64,000 nucleotides of DNA from Megaustenia siamemsis. Taxonomy: Eukaryota > Mollusca > Gastropoda > Stylommatophora > Ariophantidae. The notes beneath the pieces are model-generated. The model saw only the letters and a list, made by a program, of their open reading frames with translations, was not told the origin of the DNA and ran no database searches. The translations under genes and the position numbers were made by a program. Numbering within the stretch: the stretch's first letter is position 1; the number at the start of each line of letters is the position of its first letter. This document shows positions 32,191 to 43,929 of the stretch, piece by piece. The stretch is from assembly GCA_032433765.1 (NCBI GenBank), contig JAVIAB010000160.1, positions 36,385,780-36,449,779 on the forward strand, given 5' to 3'.

Positions 32191-32195
32191 TGACG

Positions 32196-32504
32196 ATTAG
32201 TAAACGAGGTTCACTGTTAGTAAACTAAGATAAGTTTTCGTGAAATATGTTCGATATTTGGCGGAATAATGACCCAAAAATGGGTTTTTCGAAATAAAAT
32301 TAATAATAATAATGACGAAACGAAAATAAAAGAAGCAATGTGTTCATGATACAGTTTATTGTTTGATAAGTTCAGTACCGGTTCGTGTACAAATGTGTAT
32401 TCAAATGTGTCAACATTCCACATACGCGCGCGTGCGAGCACACTCACAGATTCACACACACTCGCCTGTTCAGGTAGAGGACGTGGCCGTATCAATATCA
32501 TCTA
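32196..32504. other. unassigned
   Basis: AT-rich, with CACACGCGCGCGTGCGAGC-like short alternating stretch near 32424. No gene seen. Confidence 0.4.
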
Positions 32505-32687
32505 TGTGGCGTTTAATCGTCTTTTCAATTGTTTATTTACGGTCCATGATTCGCTTCCATAGGACATAATTGGTTCTATATAGCACTCATTCTCACTTCT
32601 ATTGACATAGATTTGCTGTATAAGATATTTTTCATTTTCTTAAAGGCTATTATATCCTGAGCTATTCTGTTTTTATTTCTGTAGAGA
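32505..32687 (-). mobile_element. LINE-C internal fragment
   Basis: Antisense of the AQDIIAFKKMKNILYSKSM-like block and YCEPIMSYGSESWTV region, matching 19960-20140. Both LINE ends are missing. Confidence 0.75.
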
Positions 32688-32765
32688 ACAGGCATCTAAT
32701 TGCAATGCTGCGGTAAAGCTGGTATCAATGAGCCAGTAGTGGGGTATGATGTACACTCCAAGTGG
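32688..32765 (-). repeat. R4 short dispersed repeat
   Basis: Reverse complement matches 536-616 over about 75 bp, including GTGTACATCATACCCCAC and ACCAGCTTTACCGCAGCA. Confidence 0.65.
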
Positions 32766-32794
32766 ATACTTACAATTGTATATCTCTACACTTT

Positions 32795-33025
32795 ACCTAT
32801 CCTCCAATATGTGACACGACTCTTTCTCATCTCACCTTCCCATCTCTCATCCCTATGTCCACCTCTCCTTAACTCTATCATCCAACATGTGACACAACTC
32901 TTTCTCATCTCACCATCCCATCTCTCATCCCTATGTCCACCTCTCCTTAACTCTATCATCCAACATGTGACACAACTCTTTCTCATCTCACCATCCCATC
33001 TCTCATCCCTATGTCCACCTCACTC
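32795..33025. repeat. 78-bp minisatellite, 3 units
   Basis: TCTTTCTCATCTCACC starts at 32821, 32899 and 32977, exact 78-bp spacing, with CATCTCTCATCCCTATGTCC in each. The 145-aa ORF across it is an in-frame consequence of the 26-codon period. Confidence 0.95.
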
Positions 33026-33577
33026 CCATATATGCACTCTCACTCCCATACTCACTCACCCCACAAGCTTCGTCCCCCTCTCCTCTAGATTTTATCCCAC
33101 CACTGATTTTTCCTCTTTTGTCCTCGAAAATCTGTAAACGTGTACGTCATTCAAATAGAGTAAATCAGTACGTACATATAAGCCATGTATAAACACAAAT
33201 AAATGTATAACCATGACGAAAAAAAAAATAAAACAAAAAACTTGCCACATTATGGTTTTGAATTATTCACGTTTTGCCCATTTATTAGCTATAAGAGAAC
33301 AAATTAATGAGGAAAGATGTTTCTGGAAAGAAGCAGTCTTTGTGAAGAAAATTCAAATTACGATAAAATTGTTTTAATTTAAATGGAAAATTAGTAAGGG
33401 AAATCATAAGCATATTTATGTGGATGTTTTGAAAATATTATTTGCGTGGTTATCAGCACCTGTTTTCCCATTGTGTGCCCTCCGTAATAAATTGTATTGT
33501 TTACAGAGAACAATGTTTCCAGGAAATAATTGTTGACGGTTGCTTGAAATGTATGTTTTATAACTTTAAATAAATAG
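33026..33577. other. unassigned AT-rich sequence
   Basis: No ORF or repeat partner worth calling. Confidence 0.45.
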
Positions 33578-33822
33578 CTGAGTGAAATACTATGATATAT
33601 AGTTGTAAATGAATAGCTGATCAAACATAATGATATATAGTTGTAAAAAAAATAGCTAAATCAAATACAATGCTATATAGTTGTAAATAAATAGCTGAGT
33701 CAAATACAATGATATATAGTTGTAAATAAATAGCTGATCAAATATAATGATATATAGTTGTAAATAAATAGCTAAATCAAATACAATGATATATAGTTGT
33801 AAATAAATAGCTGAGTGGCAGT
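33578..33822. repeat. 39-bp minisatellite, 6 units
   Basis: Units of GATATATAGTTGTAAATAAA followed by TAGCTGAGTCAAATACAAT. The last unit runs straight into the SINE-D head, whose first bases are the same TAGCTGAGT. Confidence 0.95.
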
Positions 33823-33898
33823 GTTTCCTAGCGTTTGGCTTTTCGTGGCAAGGCGCTGTGCCACTGAGTACGGGTTCGATCCTGCCTTGGTCCATATT
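33808..33898 (+). mobile_element. SINE-D: tRNA-like head
   Basis: TAGCTGAGTGGCAG (A box), an extended variable region with GTTTGGCTTTTCGTGGC, and GGGTTCGATCC (B box) then TGCCTTGGTCC, about 90 bp. I see no SINE body of its own; the next 190 bp are antisense LINE-G. A degenerate tRNA pseudogene is an alternative. Confidence 0.6.
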
Positions 33899-33899
33899 T

Positions 33900-34090
33900 T
33901 TTTCTGTTGTTGATTATTTGTCATTTTTTCCGAGTGCTGTAAACATACCTCTTCCTCTGAATTGATTGTTTGACAGTTGGTAACAAGCAATCATAATCAG
34001 TCAGTAGTTTGGTAAAGCATTAGTGTCTCATACTTGGTGCTGAACAACTTCTCTCGTGGCTGAATTTTCCAATGTGTAGAGAAATGGGTA
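33900..34090 (-). mobile_element. LINE-G 3' terminal fragment
   Basis: Reverse complement matches the zinc-finger end and 3' UTR of LINE-G at 50860-51000 and 53670-53800: CAGCCACGAGAGAAGTTGTT, TTTACCAAACTACTGACT, ATCATGATTGC-type block. No TA tail. Confidence 0.7.
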
Positions 34091-34730
34091 AGATGGAGTG
34101 AGTAACGAAGTGTGTGTGTGAATAAATGAATGAATTATGGAATTTGAGAGCACGTGAGGGAGCAACAAATAAATGAGCTGCTGTTTAGGGGACTAGGTAA
34201 GGCTAGTGAGTAAGGAAATTATTGAATGAGTGAGTGAATGCTAGTGAGGTGAGTGAATGAATGAAGTAATGGAAAGAGAATGAGCTGCTAAGTGAAGAAT
34301 TGGTTATGACTGAGTGTGTAATATAGATTAATTGAATGAATGAGTGACTGATTGAGTGAGTGAGTGGGTTGTTGAGTGGGTGGATGGATGAGTGTTTGAG
34401 TGAGTGAGTGAGTGTGTTTGCGAGTGAGTGGGTGAATGAGTGAGTGTGTGATTAAAACAAGAATGAGTTGCTGTTTAGAGGAGTGGGCAAGGCTAGGTGA
34501 ACAAGGGAGTGACTGAATGAGTGAGTTAGTAAAAGTAGTCAGCAGAGTGAATGAATGAATTAATGGATGAATTAATTAATTAATTTAAAAAAAAAGGATG
34601 AGCTACAGAGTGAAGAAGTGGGTAAGACTGAGTAATATAGAGAATTCGAATGAATTGTTTTTATAAGTGAATGAGTGATTGAGTGAACGAGTGAGTGAAT
34701 GAATGAGTGAGTGAGTGAAATTCTAGAAAG
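34091..34730. repeat. degenerate GAGT/GAAT tetranucleotide region
   Basis: Many GAGTGAGTGAATGAATG runs in unique spacers; two GAATGAGCTGCT-type blocks (near 34280 and 34460) suggest larger duplicated units. Confidence 0.85.
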
Positions 34731-35400
34731 GAAATCATTGTGAAGAAGTTAATATTCTCACCTTTCATGAAAAGAGGTTAAGAAATAAGAACAGCGTGAT
34801 AATTATTTGCTTTCTAGTGAAACAACTGGGACATACTCGTGGCAAAATATTGTGAATAATTTAATGCAAAACGCCGAGGCTTAATCGAGGGTTGTAACTA
34901 CTTTTATTTTAAGAGGGTATCACGTCCAACTTAAGCTACGCGTGAATCACCACAACGACCATTCACCATTCCTGGCTGTTTACTTCAATTAATAGTGACT
35001 TTTCTTAACGAAATTTTCCAGAAACGTCTATTTCTGCTTCTCAATGCAACATTCTCTTTTAAATTGCACCGTCTGGAATGGTCCGTGTAAATCAGGAATT
35101 ACTAGAAGTTATTTGTCTGACTCTTTCTTAATTTGTTTTTTTTTTTCAAAGAATTAAACTGAAATACAGGGGGTCTCAAAATTGTGGTTATTTGGTGCCA
35201 TTTTATGTAGGAGGGATAAAGAAAGAGGGCTGGGTTTTGTAGGGATGAAGGTCAACTAAAGTAACTACTGTGGAGGTGTGAGATGGTTGGTCTGAGCAGT
35301 GGAGAGCGAATGAAGATATTGAAATATGGAGGAGAGGAAATGTAAATGAGTTCTGTAGGACGAGAGCAAGTCTGAAAAATAGAGAGGAGAAGACGGTAGA
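34731..35400. other. unassigned
   Basis: Unique-looking; the last 150 bp contain GGAGAG-type motifs that grade into the next array. Confidence 0.45.
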
Positions 35401-36780
35401 ACATATTTAAGGGGGCTCTGAGTAATGGAGAGAGCAAGGTTGGATTGAGTTATTGGGGCGCTAATTAATGGAGGGAGCAAAAGTTGGGATGAGTCATGGG
35501 GGAGTTCAGTTATGGAGAGGGCAAGATGGGACTGTGTCTTGGGGGCGTTGAATAATGGAGAGAGCAAGTTTAGCTGAGTCATGGGGACGCTAAGTACTGG
35601 AGGCAGCAAAGTGGGACTGTGTCATTGGGACTTTGAGTAATGGAGATGGCAATGTGGGAATGAGTCATGGGGGAGTTCAGTAATGGAGAGGGCAATGTGG
35701 GAATGAGTCATGGGAGAGTTCAGTAATAGAGAGGACAATGTGGGAATGAGTCATGGGGGAGTTCAGTAATGGAGAGGGCAATGTGGGGATGAGTCATGGG
35801 GGAGTTCAGTAATGGAGATGACAATGTGGGAATGAGTCATGGGGGAGTTCAGTAATGGAGAGGGCAATGTGGGAATGAGTCATGGGGGAGTTCAGTAATG
35901 GAGAGTGCAATGTGGGAATGAGTCATGGGGGAGTTCAGTAATGGAGAGGGCAATGTGGGAATGAGTCATGGGGGAATCAGTAATGGAGAGGACAATGTGG
36001 GAATGAATCATGGGGGAGTTCAGTAATGGAGAGGGCAATGTGGGAATGAGTCATGGGGGAGGTCAGTAATGGAGAGGACAATGTGGGAATGAGTCATGGG
36101 GGAGTTCAGTAATGGAGAGGGCAATGTGGGAGTGAGTCATGGGGGAGTTCAGTAATGGAGATGGCAATGTGGGAATGAATCATGGGGGAGTTCAGTAATG
36201 GAGAGGGCAATGTGGGAATGAGTCATGGGGGAAGTTCAGTAATGGAGAGGGCAAAATGGGACTGTGTCATGGGGACTTTGAGTAATGGAGAAGGCAATGT
36301 GGGAATGAGTCATGGGAGAGTTCAATAATGGAGAGGGTAATGTGGGAATGAGTCATGGGAGAGTTCAATAATGGAGAGGGCAATGTGGGAATGAGTCATG
36401 GGGGAGTTCAGTAATGGAGAGGGCAATGTGGGAATGAGTCATGGGGGAGTTCATTAATGGAGAAGCCAAATTGGAACTGTGTCTTGGGGGTGTTGAGTAA
36501 TAGAGAGGGGAAAGTTGGAATGTGTCATCGAGGCATTGAATATTGAAGAGAGCAAGTTTGGACTGAGTTATGGGTGCGCTGAGTAATGGAGAGAGCAAGG
36601 TTGGACTGAGTTACGGGTGCGTTGAGTAATGGAGAGAGCAAGGTTGGAGAGTGCGTTGAGTAATGGAGAGAGCAAGGTTGGATGAGTTATGGGTGTGTTG
36701 AGTAATGGAGAGGAGAAGTTAAGAGTTAGTTATGAGGGCTTTGAGTAATGGAGAGGGCAAGGTGGGAGTGAGTCATTTAG
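35400..36780. repeat. 43-bp minisatellite, about 31 units
   Basis: Units with AGTAATGGAGAGGGCAATGT and GGGAATGAGTCATGGGGGAG. Very homogeneous from 35640 to 36450, degenerate on both sides. The right edge passes directly into LINE-H near 36780. Confidence 0.96.
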
Positions 36781-36784
36781 TAAA

Positions 36785-38010
36785 GAAAGTGATCCTTGAA
36801 GGTCATGGCAGCTGTCAACATCGAGCAGAGGCTACTTACTCTTCTGTTCCAGGGATTAGTCCTCGCACCAATCGAGTATGCCCTGGCCATTCTTACTGTC
36901 AGTACGACTCAAATTGATAGGCTGGAGAAAATACAAAATGAAGCCATGCGCATTATCCTGGGATGTACGAGGGACACTCCCTGTGTAGCAATGAGGTATC
37001 TTCTTGACTTTCTAACCATGGATGACAGAATCAAGATCTGGAGAGCACGAGCATACCTGATACAGAGCATCCATTGCACCACGTGCTCAACACAGTGAAA
37101 GGTACCAGGCTAAAAAGAGACAAATCATGGGTGGGTCGAGCAGAAGATGACATCAAACAGGTATGTGGACATACCAATATCAGCGTTGGTAAGGAGTGGA
37201 TACCGATGCCTACGTCATTCAAGGGGACTTTCTCATGTATTGTCACACTCGACAGGAAAAGTAGGGAACAGAACCCGGTCGTGATTAATGCTGAGGTCAA
37301 CGGTCTCATCTGCGATAGCACCGATGAGAAAGATGCAGTCATCTATACAGGCGGAACTGTAAGACGACACGAAAGAAGTGCATGGGCATTTACAGCACGC
37401 TCGGCAGGCAAAATAGCCAAGGAAGACAGTGGTGCATACGCCATGACCACGAGTAGCATGACAATGGAGGTGATGGCAGTGACCAAGGCATTCAAATGGT
37501 TAGAGTCACAAGACTACATCCACGCATGTATACTGAGTGATTCGATGAGCATGATAACAAAAGTGGAGGCTGGCTTTGTACGCATGCAATGGGTAGAGTC
37601 GTTGCAGAAATCCAAAATGCGTAAGGTCACCTTTGTCTATGTCCCTGGACATGCGGGAGTACGGGGAAATGAGAGAGCGGACAGGTTGGCTAGCCTCGAT
37701 GTCGTTGAGGACGGGCAACCGATGGATCGGGCGGACATCATCAATGCACTCCGAGATGTGGGAAGAGCACAGGACTTCGACAAACACAGATCAACGTCAC
37801 TTCTTCGGATGATGGAAATGGGAGTTAAGATGGGCACAGCCAGAAATGAGACACTTAGTGGCCGTGTAAGAAGACTTATCAACCAACATAGAACTGGAGT
37901 CGTCAGTCGTTGGACACTGAGGGAATTGCTGAGGAGGAGATCTGAGCACCTATGGACATGTTCGGAGTGCAATGATGATGACCCGCAGATAACTCAATAA
38001 CTCAGTGATT
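36785..38010 (+). mobile_element. LINE-H: RT thumb plus RNase H domain
   Basis: Frame 1 (36796-37070) encodes the post-RT region: GLVLAPIEYAL, RLEKIQNEAMRIILGCTRDTP, RIKIWRARAYL. After a one-base shift near 37065-37070 a 308-codon ORF carries an RNase HI domain. Its motifs are YTGGT at residues 91-95 (catalytic Asp of YTDGS replaced by Gly93, codon GGC at 37350), Glu132, Asp156 in LSDS, His193 in PGHAGV, and Asp203 in NERADRLAS. It belongs to I/Jockey-like LINEs that carry RNase H. Codons are far less damaged than other LINEs here; only the frameshift and the Asp change are obvious. Confidence 0.92.
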
Positions 38011-38275
38011 CTACGTCAGATTTAAAGGAAGTAGACGCTGAAATATAATGAATGGAAATGTCACAGAGTCGTGAATGGAAGAAGAACGAGATAGAGTTAT
38101 GAACAAATCTGGAGCGGAGATTCATGGCAAGAGAGATAGGTGGACGCTGAACAGCGAAACATATTAAGAGCAGGTAACGGAGACCACGGCTTCATTAATA
38201 TTTTATAAAAATACAAAACAAAATGACACTGCAGCTCATTAAGGTAAATATTAGTATACAACTAGCCACCGTATG

Positions 38276-38404
38276 GAGCCGCGATAGCTCAGTGGTTAGT
38301 GAACTGGACTACAAAGGACAAGAAGTAGGGTTCGATCCCAACCGACGGCTTCCGGGTTCACCCAGCCTTAAATGGGTACCGGATTTTTTTCTGGTAAAGG
38401 AAAG
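38276..38404 (+). mobile_element. SINE-A head and linker, fused to a satellite
   Basis: GAGCCGCGATAGCTCAGTGG at the start, intact B box GGTTCGATCCC, linker to TTTCTGGTAAAGGAAA. The core and tail are replaced by a G run and the 27-bp array. Confidence 0.92.
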
Positions 38405-38412
38405 GGGGGGGG

Positions 38413-41015
38413 GAGGTGTGTTGAGTCATGGAGGGAGGTAAGGTATGTTAAGTCATGGACGGAGGAAAATTGTGTTGGATCATGGAGTGAGGAAAGGTGT
38501 GCTGAGTTTTTGAAGGAGGAAATGTGTGTTGAGACATGGTGGGAGGGAAGGTGTGTTGAGTCATGGAGGAAAGAAAGGTGTGTTTAGTCATGATGGGATG
38601 GAAGGTGTGTTGAGTCATAGAGGAAAGAAAGGTGTATTGAGTCATGATGGGAGGGAAGGTGTGTTTAGTCATGATGGGATGCAAGGTGTGTTGAGTCATG
38701 GAGGAAAGAAAGGTGTATTGAGTCATGATGGGAGGGAAGGTGTGTTTAGTCATGATGGGATGGAAGGTGTGTTGAGTCATGGAGGGAGGAAAATTGTACT
38801 GGATCATGGAGTGAAGCAGTGTGTTGTGTTTTTGAGGGAGGAAAGGTGTGTTGAGTCATGGTGGGAGGAAAGGTGTGTTGAGTCATGGTGGGAGGAAAGG
38901 TGTGTTGAGTCATGTTGGAAGGGAAGGTGTGTTGAGTCATGGTGGGAGGGAAGGTGTGTTGAGTCATGGGGGAGTGAAGGTGTGTTGAGTCATGGTGGGA
39001 GGGAAGGTGTGTTGAGTCATGGTGGGAGGTAAGGTGTGTTGAGTCATGGTGGGAGGGAAGGTGCGTTGAGTCTTGGTGGGAGGGAAGGTGCGTTGAGTCA
39101 TGGTGGGAGGGAAGGTGTGTTGAGTCATGGAAGAAAAAAATGTTTGTTGAGTCATGGAGGAAAGAAAGGGGTTTTGAGTTATGGAGGGAGGAAAGGTGTG
39201 TTGAGTCATGGTGGGAGGGAAGGTTGTTCAGTGATGGAGGGAAGAAAGGTGTGTTGAGTCATGGGGGGAAGAAAGGTGTGTTGAGTAATGGGGAAAGAGA
39301 AGGTGTGTTGAGTTATGGAGGTTAGTAAGGTATGTTGAGTCATGTAGGGAAGAAAGGTGTGCTGGGTTATGGAGGGAGGAAAGGTGTGTTGAGTCATGGC
39401 GGGAGGAAAAGTGTGCTGGGTCATGGAAGGAGGAAATCGGTGTTGAATGGTGAGGAAAATGTGTGTTGAGTCATGGAGGGAGGAAAGGTGTGCTGAGTCA
39501 TGGAGTGAGGAAAGGTGTGCTGGGTCATGGAGGGAGGAAAGGTGTGCTGGGTCATTGAGGGAGGAAAGGTGTGCTGGAGGGAGGAAAGGTGTGCTGGGTC
39601 ATGGAGGGAGTAAAGGTGTGCTGGGTCATAGAGGGAGGAAAGGTGTGTTGAGTCATGGAGGGAGGAAATGTGTGCTGCGACATGGAGGGAGGAAAGGTGT
39701 GCTGGGTCATGGAGGGAGGAAATGTGTGCTGCGACATGGAGGGAGGAAAGGTGTGCTGGGTCATGGAGGGAGTAAAGGTGTGCTGGGTCATAGAGGGAGG
39801 ATAGGTATGCTGGGTCATGGAGGGAGGAAATGTGTGCTGCGACATGGAGGGAGGAAAGGTGTGCTGGGTCATGGAGGGAGGAAAGGTGTACTGGGTCATG
39901 GAGGGAGGAAAGGTGTGTTGGGTCATGGAGGGAGGAAATGTGTGTTGAGTCATGGAGGGAGGAGATGTGGTTGAGTCATGGAGGGAGGAAAGGTGTGTTG
40001 AGTCATGGAGGGAAGAAAGGTGTGATAGGTCGTGGAGGGAGGAAAGGTGTGATAGGGCGTGGAGGGAGGAAAGGTGTGATTGGTCGTGGAGGGAGGAAAG
40101 GTGTGATAGGTCGTGGAGGGAGAAAGGTGTGATTGGTCGTGGAGGGAGGAAAGGTGTGATTGGTCGTGGAGGGAAGAAAGGTGTGATTGGTCGTGGAGGG
40201 AGGAAAGGTGTGATTGGTCGTGGAGGGAGGAAAGGTGTGATAGGTCGTGGAGGGAGGAAAGGTGTGATTGGTCGTGGAGGGAGGAAAGGTGTGATTGGTC
40301 GTGGAGGGAAGAAAGGTGTGATAGGTCGTGGAGGGAGGAAAGGTGTGATAGGTCGTGGAGGGAGGAAAGGTTTGATAAATCGTGGAGGGAGGAAAGGTGT
40401 GATTGGTCGTGGAGGGAGAAAATATTTGATAGGCCGTGGAGGGAGGAAAGGTTTGATAGATCGTGGAGGGAGGAAAGATGTGATTGGTCATGGAAGGAGG
40501 AAAGGTTTTATAGGCCGTGGAGGGAGAAAAGATGTGATTGGTCATGGAAGGAGGAAAGGTTTGAAAGGTCGTGGAGGGAGGATAGATGTGATAGGTCGTG
40601 GAGGGAGGAACTGTGTGATTGGTCATGGAGGGAGGAAAGGTGTGATAGGTCGTGGAGGGCGGAAAGGTGTGATAGGTCGTGGAGGGAGGAAATGTGTGAT
40701 TGGTCATGGAGAGAGGAAAGATGTGATAAGTCGTGGACAGAGGACAGGTGTGATAAGTCGTGGAGAGAGGAAAGATGGATCTTGACAGGAATAAAGTTTG
40801 ATTCGTCGTGGAGGGAAGAAATGTGTCATAGTGTATGGAGGGACGAAATGTGTTCGGGGTCATAGACGGGAGAAAGGTGCGCTGAGTGATGGAATGATGA
40901 AGGATGCGTTTAGTTGTGCAGAAGTGGAAAGGCTTAGCTGGTCATGAAGGGAGAAAGATGCACTGATTCATGGAGGGGTGGAGAGACGCGACGAGTCGTA
41001 AAGAGAGGAAAATTT
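38413..41015. repeat. 27-bp satellite, about 95 units, two subfamilies
   Basis: Left part (to about 40020): GTGTGTTGAGTCATGGAGGG with AGGAAAG. Right part: GTGTGATAGGTCGTGGAGGG with AGGAAAG. Subtypes switch sharply near 40025. Units decay after 40780. Several frames stay open on both strands (up to about 280 codons) because 27 is divisible by three; not genes. Confidence 0.97.
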
Positions 41016-41299
41016 AGCTGACTCAATGAACGGAAAAATATATTATACGTAAGTAATGGATTACGATGAAGAAGTCGCGGCTTTCCTATACTAGAGGTAT
41101 CGCTGTACTAGATGTTCTATATCAATAGATCCAAATACTGCGGTGACTACGGCACCCTTACCTCGATAGCCAGTCTATTTTGTCTCAGCTTTTTACCAGA
41201 GAGCCAAACTGTGGCTCGCCAGGCCAGCACTGACGATCATTTATCGCTTATCTTATCTTACTATCAATGAATACCCCAAGCTGTAATTTAAAATAAAAA

Positions 41300-42087
41300 C
41301 ATTATCATCATCATGTGCCTTACCGGTTGGCGTAGGTGATCATGTCCCTCCACAATCTTCTATCTACAGTACATCGTATCAGTTCTGTTGTTGACTGTTT
41401 TCCATGCCATGACAACAAGCTATACAGGATCGTTCCTCTTTGTCGTCCGCGATCTCTCTTTCCTTTTATTTTACCAATTGTAACAAAGTACTCCAACTTT
41501 CCTCTTCTCATGATGTGCCCGAAAAATGTTGATTGTTTCTTTCTGGTGTTTCTTAGGAGCTCCCTTTGTTTTGCTGGCCTCTTTGAGAATTTCCTCATTA
41601 GTCTCTTTAGCTGTCCATTGAACTTTCAACATTGTTCTGAGAAATCCCATCTCTGTGGCCTCTATTCGTCATTGCATTTGTTTGTCCACTGTCCATGATT
41701 CGCTTCCATAGGTCAGAATTGGCTCTATATAACACCGTTTAACTCTCTTTCTCAGGTCTATTGACATATATTTGTCTCACAAGACAGACGCCTTTCATCC
41801 TCCGAAATGCCACCTTGGCCTGAGCCACTCTGCCCTCTATTTCTGTCTTCCATCCCCCATCCGATGTTACCCCCGTGCTTAAGCACTTGACGCCCCGCAC
41901 TCGCTTCAGACTTGTCCTGTTTATTTGTATGCCTCATGATGGTGATGATTGTTTCTTCAACATAACCATCACCCCTGTTCTCCCAACACTGAGACCGAGA
42001 CTCTTCCCGTTGCTCTCCCACCTATTATGTCCATCATTTCCTGCAGTTCATTCTCCGCCTCTGCCACCAACACTGTGTTATCCGCAT
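41300..42087 (-). mobile_element. LINE-C 3' half, interrupted at its catalytic motif by LINE-B
   Basis: From the CATCATCATGTGCC terminus at 41307 through antisense RKKQSTFFGHIMRR, SWTV, GRMEDR-like decayed stretch to GTGTTATCCGCATCATC, the YADD-encoding region. There LINE-B begins. Moderate decay. Confidence 0.88.
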
Positions 42088-42824
42088 CATCATCATCGTC
42101 ATCAAGTACCGGGCCTGCTGGCGTAGGTGATCATGTTTCTCCACAACTTTCGATCTCGGCAGTTAATTATCATTTCTGTTGTTGACTGACTTCCTGTCAA
42201 GTCATTCTCTTAAGCTGTCTGGTATCTTTTCTCTTTGCTTCCCTCTATCTCTTCGTCCCTCAATTTTCCCAGTTGTTATAATATACTCCAACTTTTCTCT
42301 TCTCATTACATGGCCAACAAATGATGATTGTTTCTTCCTAAAATTGGAAATTAACTCTCTTTTTGCTTTGGCCTCTTTCAAAATGGTTTCATTACTCTTC
42401 TTAGCTGCCCATGGTATTCTCAACATTTATATGTAAAACTATGTTTCTACAGACTCCAGTGATTTCCTTGTCTTTTGTCATATTGTCCATGTTTCACATC
42501 CATATGTTAAGACCGGCTCTATATAACATTTAAGAACTCTTTTTCTTGTTTTTATTGTCAAAAATGTATTGCATAGTATCTTCCTAATTTTTTGGAAAGT
42601 TGATTTTGCCCGAACCATTCTGCATCTCACCTTTGTTGTACATCTTTCTTCTGTGGTTAACAAAGTTCCCAAATATTTAAATTCATTTACCTGTTTTAAT
42701 ATTGTTTCACTTGTCTTTATTTTGCACTGAGGTGATGTCTTTTTCTTTGTTGTTACCATTACTTCTGTCTTTTTGCTATTAAGGCCTTTATTTTATTGAG
42801 TCCTTTATATTTTATGTCTTTCAC
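42088..42824 (-). mobile_element. LINE-B inserted at the LINE-C catalytic-motif codons
   Basis: Antisense LINE-B from its GAT tail to KTEVMVTTKK and beyond. Candidate TSD ATCCGCAT at 42080-42087 and 42825-42832. Within it MLRIPWAAKKSNE, KKQSSFVGHVMRR, QCKIKTSETILKQVNEFKYL are readable. Confidence 0.85.
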
Positions 42825-42832
42825 ATCCGCAT

Positions 42833-43272
42833 ATCGGAATCATTAATAGTATTCCCCCAAAAATACTCTTTATATTTTGAACATAATTAATTCTTTTAAT
42901 AATATTCCTTGTTTGTAGTAAAGTATGTTGATATTGATAATTTTCGTATGCGAGGAAAGTTTAGATGGATTCTATGTTACCAATCAGACGACGATATCTA
43001 GCGAATTTACGTGATTGATGAAGAGACGAAGACAAGATTGTGGAACCGAGAGGTCGGCGAGGGCTAATATATGACGTAAACGAGAAGCGAAGATGAGTTT
43101 GTGCAATGTCAGGGACATGATTGTGAAATAAATTATGGGGAGTATGGGAATAAATTTACGGAAAGAAATTAACAAGTTTATGTAAACATGTTGGCGATGC
43201 GAGTGTGTGTGTTTGAACAAGTGGTCGATGATGATGAGTTTATATTTACAAATTTGTTGGCTGTTTCATGTC
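42833..43272. other. unassigned
   Basis: AT-rich. If the TSD at 42825 is real, LINE-C should resume here, but I cannot recognise it. Confidence 0.4.
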
Positions 43273-43284
43273 GTCATGTAAACT

Positions 43285-43882
43285 TCTTCTTCTTCTACCT
43301 TTTTAGCTCCCAGTGAGTACAAGTCTTCAACAAACACTTTCCAAGTCGTTCTGTTTTTTGCCATTCTTTTAAGATCATTCCATGTCTTCCCCATCATCTC
43401 CATCTCTGCTTCTATCTGTCTTCTCCAAGAATTCCTTGGTCTTCCTCTTTGTTTTTTCCCCTGGGGATTCCAAAAATGGGCCTGTTATGTAAAACTCTCG
43501 GTTGGTTTCCGCAGTGTGTGTCCTATCCAGTGCCATCGTCATCGCTATATCTTTTTATCCACTGGAATTTGACTGGTACATTTCCATAATTCCATGTTAG
43601 TGATTTTGTCCTGCCATTTCCATCCTTTTATTTAGCGTAAGCATCCATTAATAAAAGTCTGTATCTTCATGATTGTCAATTTTATTGTTCTCCATGTTTC
43701 ACGGCCATATAATAGGACTGACTTAACATCTGAGTTGAAAATTTTTATTTGTTGTATTTAACTTAATTTCCTTGGATTTCCATATGTTTCCCAGTGCAAC
43801 GAAATCTCCATCTGCTTTTGATATCCTTATTTTGGTATCATTTTTTGTTCCCCCCTCTTTATCTATATTACTACCCAGATAT
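43285..43882 (-). mobile_element. LINE-D, 5'-truncated, with 12-bp TSD
   Basis: GTCATGTAAACT at 43273-43284 and 43883-43894. Antisense GAA tail, then WKVFVEDL, WNDLKRMAKN, GRPRNSWRRQIEAE, CETWRTIKLTI, KIRISKADGDFVALGNIW and YLGSNID-like end. Several indels. Confidence 0.93.
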
Positions 43883-43929
43883 GTCATGTAAACTGTTTGG
43901 GAGTAAAGATGAGTTGATATGTTGTTGTT

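Noticed and set aside
33808..33898. True tRNA gene
   Set aside because: A and B boxes are present, but I cannot fold a clean cloverleaf and an array and LINE fragment abut it; a SINE head or tRNA pseudogene is likelier.
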